Assembly (NCBI GenBank): GCA_903907865.1
Contig: CAIVPR010000002.1
Location: 1-41,182, forward strand
DNA length: 41,182 bases
From: an uncultured Acidobacteriia bacterium
GTDB taxonomy: Bacteria > Acidobacteriota > Terriglobia > Bryobacterales > Bryobacteraceae
Direction: 5' to 3'
The stretch's first letter is position 1. Every line of letters starts with the position of its first letter. The notes under the pieces were generated by a model. The model was not told where the DNA came from and did no database searches. It saw nothing but the letters and a program-made list of their open reading frames with translations. A program made the position numbers and the translations under genes. Below, piece after piece: positions 17,039 through 24,901 of the stretch.

Positions 17039-17514
17039 CGAAACAGATCGTGCGCGCCACCGCCGCCGACGTGCCGGTGATCCTGCAAATGATCCGCGGC
17101 CTCGCGGACTACGAAAACCTCTCCCACATGGTGGAGGCTACAGAGGACAAACTCCGCGAGACCCTGTTCGGCGACCGTCCCGGTGCCGAAGTTCTGCTCG
17201 CCTACCTCGACGGCCGCTGCGAAGGCTTCGCGCTCTTCTTCCCCAACTACTCCACCTTCCTGGCCAAGCCCGGCATCTACCTCGAAGACCTGTACGTCAA
17301 CCCCGAGGCCCGCGGCAAGGGCCTCGGCCTAGCGCTGCTGCGCGAGATCGCCCGGCTCGCCGTCGAGCGCGGCTGCGGACGTGTCGAGTGGTCCGTCCTC
17401 GACTGGAACGCCCCCTCCATCGGCTTCTACAAGAAGCTGGGAGCCGTCCCGATGGACGAATGGACCATCTTCCGTCTTACCGGCGACGCGCTCACGAACC
17501 TCGGCACCCGATAA
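17035..17514 (+). CDS. GNAT family N-acetyltransferase, SSAT-like
   Basis: Cytoplasmic acetyltransferase of 159 residues that would transfer acetyl from acetyl-CoA to an amine. The acetyl-CoA loop is R93-G-K-G-L-G98. The flanking signatures GIYLEDLYVNPEARGKGLG and VEWSVLDWNAPSIGFYKKLG match the diamine/thialysine acetyltransferase (SSAT-like) subgroup. The exact amine substrate is not known. The start ATG overlaps the VWA stop codon, so translation is coupled. Why a cytoplasmic acetyltransferase is coupled to a secreted VWA protein is unclear. Confidence 0.88.
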   Translation: MTKQIVRATAADVPVILQMIRGLADYENLSHMVEATEDKLRETLFGDRPGAEVLLAYLDGRCEGFALFFPNYSTFLAKPGIYLEDLYVNPEARGKGLGLALLREIARLAVERGCGRVEWSVLDWNAPSIGFYKKLGAVPMDEWTIFRLTGDALTNLGTR

Positions 17515-17589
17515 TTTCAGCCCGCGGTCAAAAACTTCGCGCCCGTTTGCGCCCTACCCATTGAAGCACTTCAATCGGAGGACACAAAC

Positions 17590-18342
17590 ATGCAACGCCT
17601 ACTCGCACTCGCCGCCGCCACACTGCTGGCCGGCACCCTCGGACAACTCCAAGCCGGAGTAGTCCAAGTTTTCGGAAATGTCGACCCCGGCACCTCGTAT
17701 CTGGAGATCAGCGTCGGTCAGTATGACGCCGGCCCCTTTGAGACCGGCTTCGCCTTGGCGGGCGGCCTGCTTCTCGACCCGTCCGTGCCGACACCCGAGA
17801 TCCACTACACCGCGTCGGCCCACTTCCTGCTCCATGCCGGTTCGTACCAGCTGGAATCCGTCACCCCGATCCAATTCGACGGCGACACCGGCAACGGCTG
17901 GCTCACGTCCAGCCTTATGACGTCGCAGATCTTTGACACGACCGGTACCACGGCCATCTCGCAGGCCGTCACTGCTGGCGGAAGCGGCTTCGCGCCTGGC
18001 TACTGCCCCATTGCCACCTGTCCCGACCCGGTCTTCTCCGCCGCCGCGGTGTTCCAAATCACGACCACCGGCGACTACACGCTCATCCAGACGTACCAAG
18101 CCACCTTCGCCAACATCGCGCCGGACGACACCTTCGGGGTCGGGTACAACTACGGCAACGCAAGCAACATCACCACACCGGAACCGGGCACCAACGCGCT
18201 TTTCCTGCTCGGCCTGATGCTGATTGGCTACTTCCTGGTGCCCCGGATCCCCGGAACAATGCCGAGCGCGGCGGCTGCGGCTCCCATGGCTTCCACGATC
18301 CTACGGCAGCGGACAGCTTGCACCGCGAGTCGGCCGAAGTAG
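17590..18342 (+). CDS. PEP-CTERM-type protein with an abnormal 3' end
   Basis: Protein of 250 residues with a GGAGG ribosome-binding site and a signal peptide (MQRLLALAAATLLAGTLGQL). The body is beta-rich. A PEP-CTERM motif with its membrane helix appears (PEPGTNALFLLGLMLIGYFL then VPR), but instead of ending in a short Arg cluster it runs another 30 residues (IPGTMPSAAAAAPMASTILR and beyond). These lie over the 3' end of the GT2 gene on the other strand, an overlap of 115 bp. The natural end was probably lost by rearrangement near 18240. An exosortase might still process it. Alternatively the tail is real but unusual. Confidence 0.65.
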   Translation: MQRLLALAAATLLAGTLGQLQAGVVQVFGNVDPGTSYLEISVGQYDAGPFETGFALAGGLLLDPSVPTPEIHYTASAHFLLHAGSYQLESVTPIQFDGDTGNGWLTSSLMTSQIFDTTGTTAISQAVTAGGSGFAPGYCPIATCPDPVFSAAAVFQITTTGDYTLIQTYQATFANIAPDDTFGVGYNYGNASNITTPEPGTNALFLLGLMLIGYFLVPRIPGTMPSAAAAAPMASTILRQRTACTASRPK

Positions 18343-19067
18343 CGGCGTCGTGCCGCCGGATTTGACTTGAGGACGTCTCCAAGCTCCTGGCAGACGATCC
18401 GAAAGTTGCTGAGATTCTTGGCGTAGTCAACCCGGCTCAGTTGGTCAGGTCGTCCGTCCTGCATCCAAATGGCAACATCGGCGGATAGAAACGCTGTCTG
18501 GAATGTGAAGCACACCCGGTTGAAGAACAGCATATCCTCATATTTTCGTAGTCGGGGATCAAACTGGACTCGGTCGAAGACCTTGCGCCGGAACAGTGCC
18601 GAACTGGGGTGGATCACGTTGAAGGCAAAAAGGTTGATCTCTGGCGAGTGAACATGGTCGACGGGCAGGAATTCGCGGCGGGCACCGGTCTCGTCCTCGA
18701 TGCACACGCGGGAGAAAACCAGATCGACCTCGGCGTGTTCGCGCAGGTAGTTTGCCTGCTGCTCGAGCTTTCCGGACAGATACCAGTCGTCGTCGTCGAG
18801 CATGCACAGAAGCTGGCCCCGCGAGGCGCGAAATCCGGCGTTGCGGGATTCGCTGACTCCTTTTGAAACTTCATTCCGGATCAACCGCGCCCTGGGGTCG
18901 CCATCCGGGAGGACAACTGGAACATCGGAGCCGTCATCCACCACGATCAGTTCGAGGTGCGGGTACGTTTGATCGAGGACACTCCGCACCGCGCGTGGCA
19001 GGAGCGACGCCCTGTTTTTTGTCGTAATCACGACCGAGACTAGTGCGGAACCTTCGTTGTCTACCAT
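18228..19067 (-). CDS. GT2 family glycosyltransferase
   Basis: Cytoplasmic glycosyltransferase of 279 residues, GT-A fold. VSVVITTKNRASLLPRAVRS is the nucleotide-binding start, V42-V-D-D-G-S47 the second motif, and D91-D-D-D-W the metal-binding DxD. GVSESRNAGFRASRGQLLCM also fits. It probably adds sugars to a cell-surface polysaccharide or glycoprotein. It lies 11 bp downstream of the membrane glycosyltransferase gene, so the two likely form an operon. Its last 38 codons overlap the PEP-CTERM gene on the other strand; the tail AMGAAAAALGIVPGIRGTRK has no clear family match. Confidence 0.85.
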   Translation of the reverse strand: MVDNEGSALVSVVITTKNRASLLPRAVRSVLDQTYPHLELIVVDDGSDVPVVLPDGDPRARLIRNEVSKGVSESRNAGFRASRGQLLCMLDDDDWYLSGKLEQQANYLREHAEVDLVFSRVCIEDETGARREFLPVDHVHSPEINLFAFNVIHPSSALFRRKVFDRVQFDPRLRKYEDMLFFNRVCFTFQTAFLSADVAIWMQDGRPDQLSRVDYAKNLSNFRIVCQELGDVLKSNPAARRRYFGRLAVQAVRCRRIVEAMGAAAAALGIVPGIRGTRK

Positions 19068-19078
19068 TTTTATCCCAA

Positions 19079-20722
19079 TCAGTGGGTTGACACTATGGGC
19101 CGGTCACGTGCTCCCGTCCCGCAGTCATACAGCCCGACGCCAATTCCATAAAACACGGGGGTCGTTCCCTTCACGCAACCCCTCTCGACGAAAACGTGAT
19201 CGAGGACCTGCGACTCGTCGATGCCGACGAAACTCCAGTGCTCGGGCCTCGTCGTATACACAAGCCACACTCTTCCCGCAAAGCCGGAGGGTAGGGAGGT
19301 GTTGATGTCGGCCCGTACGTCGGCTTCCCGACCCGAGCCCTTCAGGACAACCACGCCCCGCGGACAACACGGCCATCCCGTGTGTCCAGACTGGACCGGC
19401 GCGTTCGTCCAGCCGTCCAAGTGCTGGTAAAGTTTGAATGTCTCTGTGCCGGACGCGTGAACCCAGAGCCGATCACCCTCCCGGAACTGCCCTTTCAGGA
19501 AAGACACGGCTGCCGACATGTCCTCCAAGGGCACCGCCGCCGCGTGGATCGGTTGCCGGATGGCGCTGACAACGAGCAGGAGGGCAACCAAGACGGCAAG
19601 CCCGGAATCGAGGACGGGGACCAGCCTTCTTCTGCGGGCCCCGCGCAGGAGGAAATAGGCAATCAACTGGGAATCGCAAGTGAGCAGCAACGCGACCGCG
19701 GGCAGGAGGAACAGACCCATCCGCTCGTTGACAGGGTAGAGGCCAAGGGCACTGCACACCGTCAGGAGGAACCACGGGACACCGCAGAGCGCCTGGATTT
19801 CCAGCCACTTCCTCCGGCCATGTCGATACCTGAGGACGGAGAGGGCCAAACCGGCTAGCAGGATGATCGCGACACCCGCGCGGACGACGGTACTGTGCAG
19901 CACCGGACGCGGCACGGGAAGGTCGTAGACCAGGCTATAGGCGTCCGTGACCGCATTTCGGGCGAAGTTGTGGGCGCTGCGGTCGTCCGCCCAGTATGCA
20001 TGCAGGGAGGCGGAGGTGTTCGGGCGCACGCAGAAGACATACACGCCCAGCAGCATTCCGCCCCACACCGCAGCCAGAACCGGAGCTCGCCATCGGTGCC
20101 CGCGTGGAGCAAAGGTCTTGGGTCCGGGACGCTCGCCCGCAAGCCAGACGAGCAGCACGACCGGGGGCAGGAGAAACGCCGAGGAGTAGGCAACCAGCGG
20201 GCCCACCGCCGCAGTCGCGAGGAGAAGCCGGAAGCGTTTGTCTGTGCCCCGCTGCAGGTACAGGCAGCAGGTGAGCAAGAGCGCCGTGCTGACCGCCAAT
20301 TCGGCGCTGAACTGCTTCAACGTCCTCGAAAACGAGATGGCCAGTGGAGACAGAACGAACAAGGCCCAGGCGGCACGCGCGAAACGCGGCGCAAGGGTTA
20401 TGCGGGCGAGCTGGAACATCAACACCGCTGCCAGCACGCCAAACAACAGAGGAATGAGCCGCAGGGTCCAATTGGTTGCACCCAGGCTCAGCACTGTCAA
20501 CCGGACCAGCAAGAGGAAGAGGGGAGGCGACGTTTGCAGCCATGCGTCGTAATGAAACATGCCGTCCAAGGACGGTGCCATCACGGAGTTGGCTACCCAC
20601 GCCTCATCCAGCCACAAGCTTCTGGCCAAACCGGGAAGACGGAACGCCAAGCCACAGGCAGCAAGAACAGCCACCACCACGCGTATTACGACCGGGTTGC
20701 GGGTCGGATTCCCGTGGTACAA
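19079..20722 (-). CDS. Integral membrane glycosyltransferase, GT39/ArnT-like (GT-C)
   Basis: Multi-pass membrane protein of about 547 residues. The first extracytoplasmic loop has L-D39-E40-A-W, the acidic pair typical of GT-C enzymes that use polyprenyl-phosphate sugars. The N-terminal two-thirds is a series of hydrophobic segments (for example LIPLLFGVLAAVLMFQLARI; LAISFSRTLKQFSAELAVST), and a soluble C-terminal domain follows. The start is a TTG preceded by GAGAG; an internal GTG near residue 16 is an alternative. It sits between the di-CxxCH protein and the GT2 gene on one strand, so all are likely co-transcribed. Confidence 0.75.
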   Translation of the reverse strand: MYHGNPTRNPVVIRVVVAVLAACGLAFRLPGLARSLWLDEAWVANSVMAPSLDGMFHYDAWLQTSPPLFLLLVRLTVLSLGATNWTLRLIPLLFGVLAAVLMFQLARITLAPRFARAAWALFVLSPLAISFSRTLKQFSAELAVSTALLLTCCLYLQRGTDKRFRLLLATAAVGPLVAYSSAFLLPPVVLLVWLAGERPGPKTFAPRGHRWRAPVLAAVWGGMLLGVYVFCVRPNTSASLHAYWADDRSAHNFARNAVTDAYSLVYDLPVPRPVLHSTVVRAGVAIILLAGLALSVLRYRHGRRKWLEIQALCGVPWFLLTVCSALGLYPVNERMGLFLLPAVALLLTCDSQLIAYFLLRGARRRRLVPVLDSGLAVLVALLLVVSAIRQPIHAAAVPLEDMSAAVSFLKGQFREGDRLWVHASGTETFKLYQHLDGWTNAPVQSGHTGWPCCPRGVVVLKGSGREADVRADINTSLPSGFAGRVWLVYTTRPEHWSFVGIDESQVLDHVFVERGCVKGTTPVFYGIGVGLYDCGTGARDRPIVSTH

Positions 20723-20756
20723 AGTGCTCTCAGGTTACCACGCAACCAATTCGAGG

Positions 20757-23700
20757 CTACTTCCGGGTGCCCCGTATCCATTCGAGGATCGTGTTGTACT
20801 CGACGGACCCTTCGGCCCAGCGCTGACCGCCGCCGTGCGCCGTCGTCCGGGCGTTGACCACGCCCTCGGACTCGGCGGTCGAGGTCGGCTTCTTCAGCAG
20901 CAGCGAGTTCTCCGGCACCTTGGGGTCGATCACGTTCGCCACCGTCGCCCAGGTGCCGTTGAACAGCGTGTGCGTCGAGTGGCAGTTGACGCAGGCGTAG
21001 CCGTCCGGTCCTTTTGCCTGGAAAATCGGTTCGACCTTGGCGTGGAACACGACCTCGTCCAGCTTGGCGGCGGTGGCGGCGGCTCCCACGGGCGGTTTCG
21101 GCTGGTTCTGGCGGTAGTAGAAAGCCGTCGAGACCTCCGCCGTGCCGGGAGTCGCGCTGATCTTCTTGCCAAGGTCCCGGACTTCATCCTGACGGCCCCC
21201 GGCGAGCTTTTCCGTCTCCGGGAACGGTGTCTCGCGCACCAGCAGCGCCGCCTTCAACGCCAGCCCGCGCATCTCAGCGTCCGGCGAATCCACGAGCGGA
21301 CGGATCGCCTTCGACCACTTCGCCGCCGTCGTGCCGAAGAAGGCGATCTGCTCGATGTCGTTCCCGAGCCGATTGTAGACCGGCGGCACAGGCCTCTTGA
21401 GGTCGCTCGTGAGGTCGTAGATGTCGCCCCGCCGCTGCGGCATTTCGACCAGCGACTCCAGCAGGCGCTTCTTGTCGGCATCGGACGCGCTGGCAAGGAA
21501 GGCGCAGAACTTGTCGGCAAGACGGGATTCAATCGCCAGCCGACCCTTCGTCGCGCGTTCCCGATCCGCCGCGTTCGGCAGCAGCGCAACCCAGTTGTTG
21601 TAGAGGTAGCGGATGTTGTCGTCGGCCAGGTTGTACACCGCCGCGTGCAGATTCGTCTCCACCCAGGGATACTGCGGCTGCTTCAACCCCGCCAGTAGCG
21701 TGTCCTCGATGCGACCTCGAACTGCGGCGTCCGGCGTCCAGAACCACCCCTGCCAGAGCGCCCGCACCGCCTGCATGCGGATCGCCGGGGCCCCGTCAGA
21801 CGCCAGCGAGCCTACCGCATCCAGCACTTCAGGCTTCCTCGACAACTCCGAGAAGTGGTGCGCGAACACCCTCACGGCTCCCCAACGCACCCGCTGGCTC
21901 GGCGATTTGAGCACTGCCAGCAACGGGGCTGTCGGAACTTCGGCGTGGTTTGCATAGATCTGGCGCACCGACCATGCCGCCGTCCGCTGGACCATCTTGC
22001 TGGGATCGCCGAGCGCCTTCAGCAACGGCCCGACCGAGCCGGGTTGTGCCAACCGTCCCAACGCCTCCGCCGCCGCCTGCCGGATCAGGGCGTCGTTGGA
22101 CCCCATGGCGTCCTCGATCTGCTTCAGCACCGCAGGGGACGGCCGGTCCCAGACGCGATCCAGTTGGTCGAGGAGTTCAACCGGGTCGGCGCTCAACTTG
22201 GCAACCGGTGTCAGGCCCCAGCCCGCGGCGCGCTCACCTACGGGGAAGTACGCGCTCAACGCGAGGATCGCGAACTGGGTCTCGCGGAACGGCGTCTTGA
22301 AGTTTTCGTACGTCTGAAGCGGGTCCATCCAGCCGCCGAACGACTGCTGCCGCTTCATCAGGTAGGCGATGGCCTTGGCGACATGCGGCTCCTCCTTTGG
22401 GACGCCCGCCGTCGCCAAAGTCCATAGGACGTGCCCGGTCTGGAACTCGACCTCGGCCTCCTTGGGATCGAAACGCATCGACCACTGGCCGTCCTCGCGC
22501 TGCAGCGACAGCAGTCGGTCGGCGTTGGCCTTGATCTTGTCGGTGTACTTGGCCCTGTCGATCTCGGCCAGCGCCAGCGTCTGGTAGCAGAGGTCGACCA
22601 TGTTCTTGACCGGTGCCTCGGCGATCATGTCCGGCAGCTTGGGCGATTTCAGGATCTTCCACGAATACCAGGCGACCTCAAAGGTGCTCACCAGCGGGGT
22701 GTTGCCGTTGGTCTCGTCCGGCGGGAGCTTGGTCAACCCGGCATAGTAGAGTTCCAGGTACTTGGCGATGCGGGCGCGGTATTCGGGCCTCGGGGTGCGC
22801 GAAACCTGGTCCTCGAACATCGCGGTGATGACGGCCATGCGGCTGAGCACGTTGGCCGGGGCGGAAATCACCCGGTTCCAGACGGCCCCGTCGGCCTCGA
22901 AGCCGTAGAACGGGCGCGGGTTGTTGTAGAAGCGCTCCTCCAGAAACGCCAACTGCTGGCGCTGCTCCACAGGATAGCCGTGGGTCGCCGCGACCAACTG
23001 CGCGCGCTGCGAGAAATGCGAAGGGTGGCAGGACACGCACAACGACGTCTCCTGGTGGACCGGCATCACACGGTCCAGCGTGCCGCCGCGGCGCGGGGTG
23101 TTGGCGAACCACGAATCTCCCGCGCCCATGATGTAGTCAATGGCGGTGCGGACGGCCTGCTGCGGGTCGGCGTAGGGCGGGGCGTCGTAAATGCGGGTAC
23201 GCAGCTTGTATTCGGGGTGGTTGGCGCGGACGCGGACGAAATACGTCCCGGTGTCCTTCAGCACGCGCGGAGTGAACTTGTTGCCCGGCAACGCCTGCAC
23301 CTCGTGCGGCTGGCTGACCGGGTCCTGGCCTTCGAGGTATTCGACGAGCTTGCCGTCCTTCTCGCGGAAGACGGCGACGTCGACGGGCAGGTCGTCGCGG
23401 TCCATCAACTCGACCTGGAAGTAGACCAGTCTGGGGCGGGATTCTGTGTAGTCGAACTTATACCAGTCCTCGCCGCGGGTACCGGTGATGGCGTCGGCGC
23501 GGGGCGTGCCGGGGACGGGGATGTATTCCACCTCGTCGTTCGACGCGAAGACGGTCTTTCCGAGCACCATCGCGCCCGCGTCCTTCCAAGTGTGGTTGTT
23601 GCCCGTCTTGATCTGGCTCGAATCGGCCCAGGTCCCGACCCGTAGATGGAACTGCCCGGTTACTCCCATCACGTCCACGTGCAGTTGCGGAACACCGCCG

Positions 23701-23987
23701 GGTCCACGCCGGAAGGTCGTATAAAGGTCGGCGTCGCCCGCGTGCAGGGTTTTGAGGGCGAGGGTTTTGCCGTCCTGTTCGACTTCGACACGGATCCGTG
23801 CGTCGGGACCGGGGAGGGTGTCGAGCGAGAATTCGAGGCTGGAGATGCTGCCTGTCGGCACCTTGGCGAGGGAAATGGTGTGGCTGCGCAGGGGTCCGGA
23901 GACCGCTATCACCTCGGGAACCGAGTAGGGCAGCGCAAAAGCGGACGGGATCACCAGCAGGAGTAATGGAATCAAGGACCGGAACAT
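20757..23987 (-). CDS. Secreted di-CxxCH protein with alpha-toroid and HEAT repeats
   Basis: Protein of 1076 residues with a signal peptide (MFRSLIPLLLLVIPSAFALP). The first 250 residues are beta-rich, like PPC/C-terminal secreted domains. Heme motifs are C317-V-S-C320-H321 and, near the C-terminus, C999-V-N-C1002-H1003. Between them, residues about 470-600 show prenyltransferase-like toroid repeats (LLSLQREDGQWSM; LMKRQQSFGGWMDP), followed by HEAT repeats (MGSNDALIRQAAAEALGRLA; GDPSKMVQRTAAWSVRQIYA). A cytochrome c-like electron carrier role is inferred. The combination is known in large secreted proteins of Planctomycetes and Acidobacteriota, but no substrate is established. Confidence 0.85.
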   Translation of the reverse strand: MFRSLIPLLLLVIPSAFALPYSVPEVIAVSGPLRSHTISLAKVPTGSISSLEFSLDTLPGPDARIRVEVEQDGKTLALKTLHAGDADLYTTFRRGPGGVPQLHVDVMGVTGQFHLRVGTWADSSQIKTGNNHTWKDAGAMVLGKTVFASNDEVEYIPVPGTPRADAITGTRGEDWYKFDYTESRPRLVYFQVELMDRDDLPVDVAVFREKDGKLVEYLEGQDPVSQPHEVQALPGNKFTPRVLKDTGTYFVRVRANHPEYKLRTRIYDAPPYADPQQAVRTAIDYIMGAGDSWFANTPRRGGTLDRVMPVHQETSLCVSCHPSHFSQRAQLVAATHGYPVEQRQQLAFLEERFYNNPRPFYGFEADGAVWNRVISAPANVLSRMAVITAMFEDQVSRTPRPEYRARIAKYLELYYAGLTKLPPDETNGNTPLVSTFEVAWYSWKILKSPKLPDMIAEAPVKNMVDLCYQTLALAEIDRAKYTDKIKANADRLLSLQREDGQWSMRFDPKEAEVEFQTGHVLWTLATAGVPKEEPHVAKAIAYLMKRQQSFGGWMDPLQTYENFKTPFRETQFAILALSAYFPVGERAAGWGLTPVAKLSADPVELLDQLDRVWDRPSPAVLKQIEDAMGSNDALIRQAAAEALGRLAQPGSVGPLLKALGDPSKMVQRTAAWSVRQIYANHAEVPTAPLLAVLKSPSQRVRWGAVRVFAHHFSELSRKPEVLDAVGSLASDGAPAIRMQAVRALWQGWFWTPDAAVRGRIEDTLLAGLKQPQYPWVETNLHAAVYNLADDNIRYLYNNWVALLPNAADRERATKGRLAIESRLADKFCAFLASASDADKKRLLESLVEMPQRRGDIYDLTSDLKRPVPPVYNRLGNDIEQIAFFGTTAAKWSKAIRPLVDSPDAEMRGLALKAALLVRETPFPETEKLAGGRQDEVRDLGKKISATPGTAEVSTAFYYRQNQPKPPVGAAATAAKLDEVVFHAKVEPIFQAKGPDGYACVNCHSTHTLFNGTWATVANVIDPKVPENSLLLKKPTSTAESEGVVNARTTAHGGGQRWAEGSVEYNTILEWIRGTRK

Positions 23988-24013
23988 CAGTCCAATTATT
24001 CCACCCGAGGCGG

Positions 24014-24703
24014 TTAGGCTGCGGCCAGGTGCCGCGTGCGGCCGGGAGCGACGGTATCGAGGATTTCATCTGCCAAGGCCGTTGCCTCGCGATCCCCGTC
24101 GATACGGGCCACCGATGATCCGTAGTGGGCGAGCAGCGGTGCCGACATCCGGTGGAACTGCTCCATCCGGTGAAGAATCACGCCTTCGGAATCATCGTCG
24201 CGCTGGGTGAGTGCGCCGCCGTCCTTCTGGCAGCGGGACCCACGCAGGGACGGCTTCGAGACCAAGTTGTAGACCGTCCCGCAAACGGCGCATTGGCGGC
24301 GACCGGTCAGCCGTCGGAGGATGCCTGTGGTCGAGACGTCGAGATGCAGGACCGTGGGGCGTGGGAGGTGCAGTTCGTCGAGAAGTGCGTCCAAGTATTG
24401 CGCCTGGGCGGTGGTGCGCGGGAAGCCATCGAGGATGAAGCCGCGGCGCGGGTTTTCGCGCTTGAGCCATGCCGCGACAACCGCGCAAACCGTGGCGTCG
24501 TCCACCAGTTGCCCCGTGCCGAGCAGTTGGCGGAGCTGGAAGGATTCCGAGCAGTTCCGTTTGGCCTCGGCACGCAGGATTTCTCCCGTGGAAAGAGTGG
24601 GGATGCCCAAACTTGCCGAAAGCCAAGACGCCTGTGTTCCCTTGCCGCTACCCGGCGCACCCAGGAACAGGACCACGCGCGCCGACTCCGATTTCACAAC
24701 CAT
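24014..24703 (-). CDS. Adenylate kinase
   Basis: Nucleotide kinase of about 229 residues converting ATP and AMP to two ADP. The P-loop is G15-A-P-G-S-G-K21-G-T23, the NMP-binding DGFPR lies at 92-96, and the LID domain carries C138-x2-C141 and C158-x2-D161, a zinc-type long LID with Asp as the fourth ligand. A TTG start at 24739 would extend it by 12 residues; the ATG at 24703 is preferred although its ribosome-binding site is weak. It is not in a ribosomal-protein operon, where the main adk usually lies, so it may be a second copy. It lies 26 bp upstream of the di-CxxCH protein gene, and its upstream region is shared with the TPR-HTH gene. Confidence 0.92.
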   Translation of the reverse strand: MVVKSESARVVLFLGAPGSGKGTQASWLSASLGIPTLSTGEILRAEAKRNCSESFQLRQLLGTGQLVDDATVCAVVAAWLKRENPRRGFILDGFPRTTAQAQYLDALLDELHLPRPTVLHLDVSTTGILRRLTGRRQCAVCGTVYNLVSKPSLRGSRCQKDGGALTQRDDDSEGVILHRMEQFHRMSAPLLAHYGSSVARIDGDREATALADEILDTVAPGRTRHLAAA

Positions 24704-24763
24704 GTTTCCAGTGTTGCGGAAAGGGCGGTCGGGGGGCAACAGGGGTAGTCATGGACGGGTGAG

Positions 24764-24780
24764 TGGTCCGTACTGGACCG
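24764..24780. promoter_or_regulatory. Dyad operator candidate, copy 1
   Basis: TGGTCC-GTACT-GGACCG is a 6+5+6 inverted repeat with one mismatch (last base G instead of A). Its left end lies 60 bp before the adk ATG at 24703. It shares 11 of 12 half-site bases with copy 2. Confidence 0.6.
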
Positions 24781-24861
24781 CTGCGGATGGTGTCGCAACA
24801 AGGTTGCACTGCCGGCATGTTGGCTCGCGTCGAGTCAAAGATGCGCCGAGATCCACCCAAC

Positions 24862-24878
24862 TGGTCCGCCATGGACCA
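24862..24878. promoter_or_regulatory. Dyad operator candidate, copy 2
   Basis: TGGTCC-GCCAT-GGACCA is a perfect 6+5+6 inverted repeat. It ends 23 bases before the TPR-HTH start codon, where binding would block transcription or translation start. It begins 98 bp after copy 1. Confidence 0.65.
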
Positions 24879-24901
24879 CTATTTGATACGCTTTTACGGA
24901 G

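Larger units (their letters stand above)
24704..24901. promoter_or_regulatory. Divergent regulatory region with two dyads
   Basis: This 198-bp region lies between the divergent adk and TPR-HTH genes. It contains two near-identical dyads (24764-24780, 24862-24878) and a smaller inverted repeat GCAAC-AAG-GTTGC (24795-24807). No promoter could be set with confidence. The dyads suggest one DNA-binding protein controls one or both genes. Confidence 0.55.
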
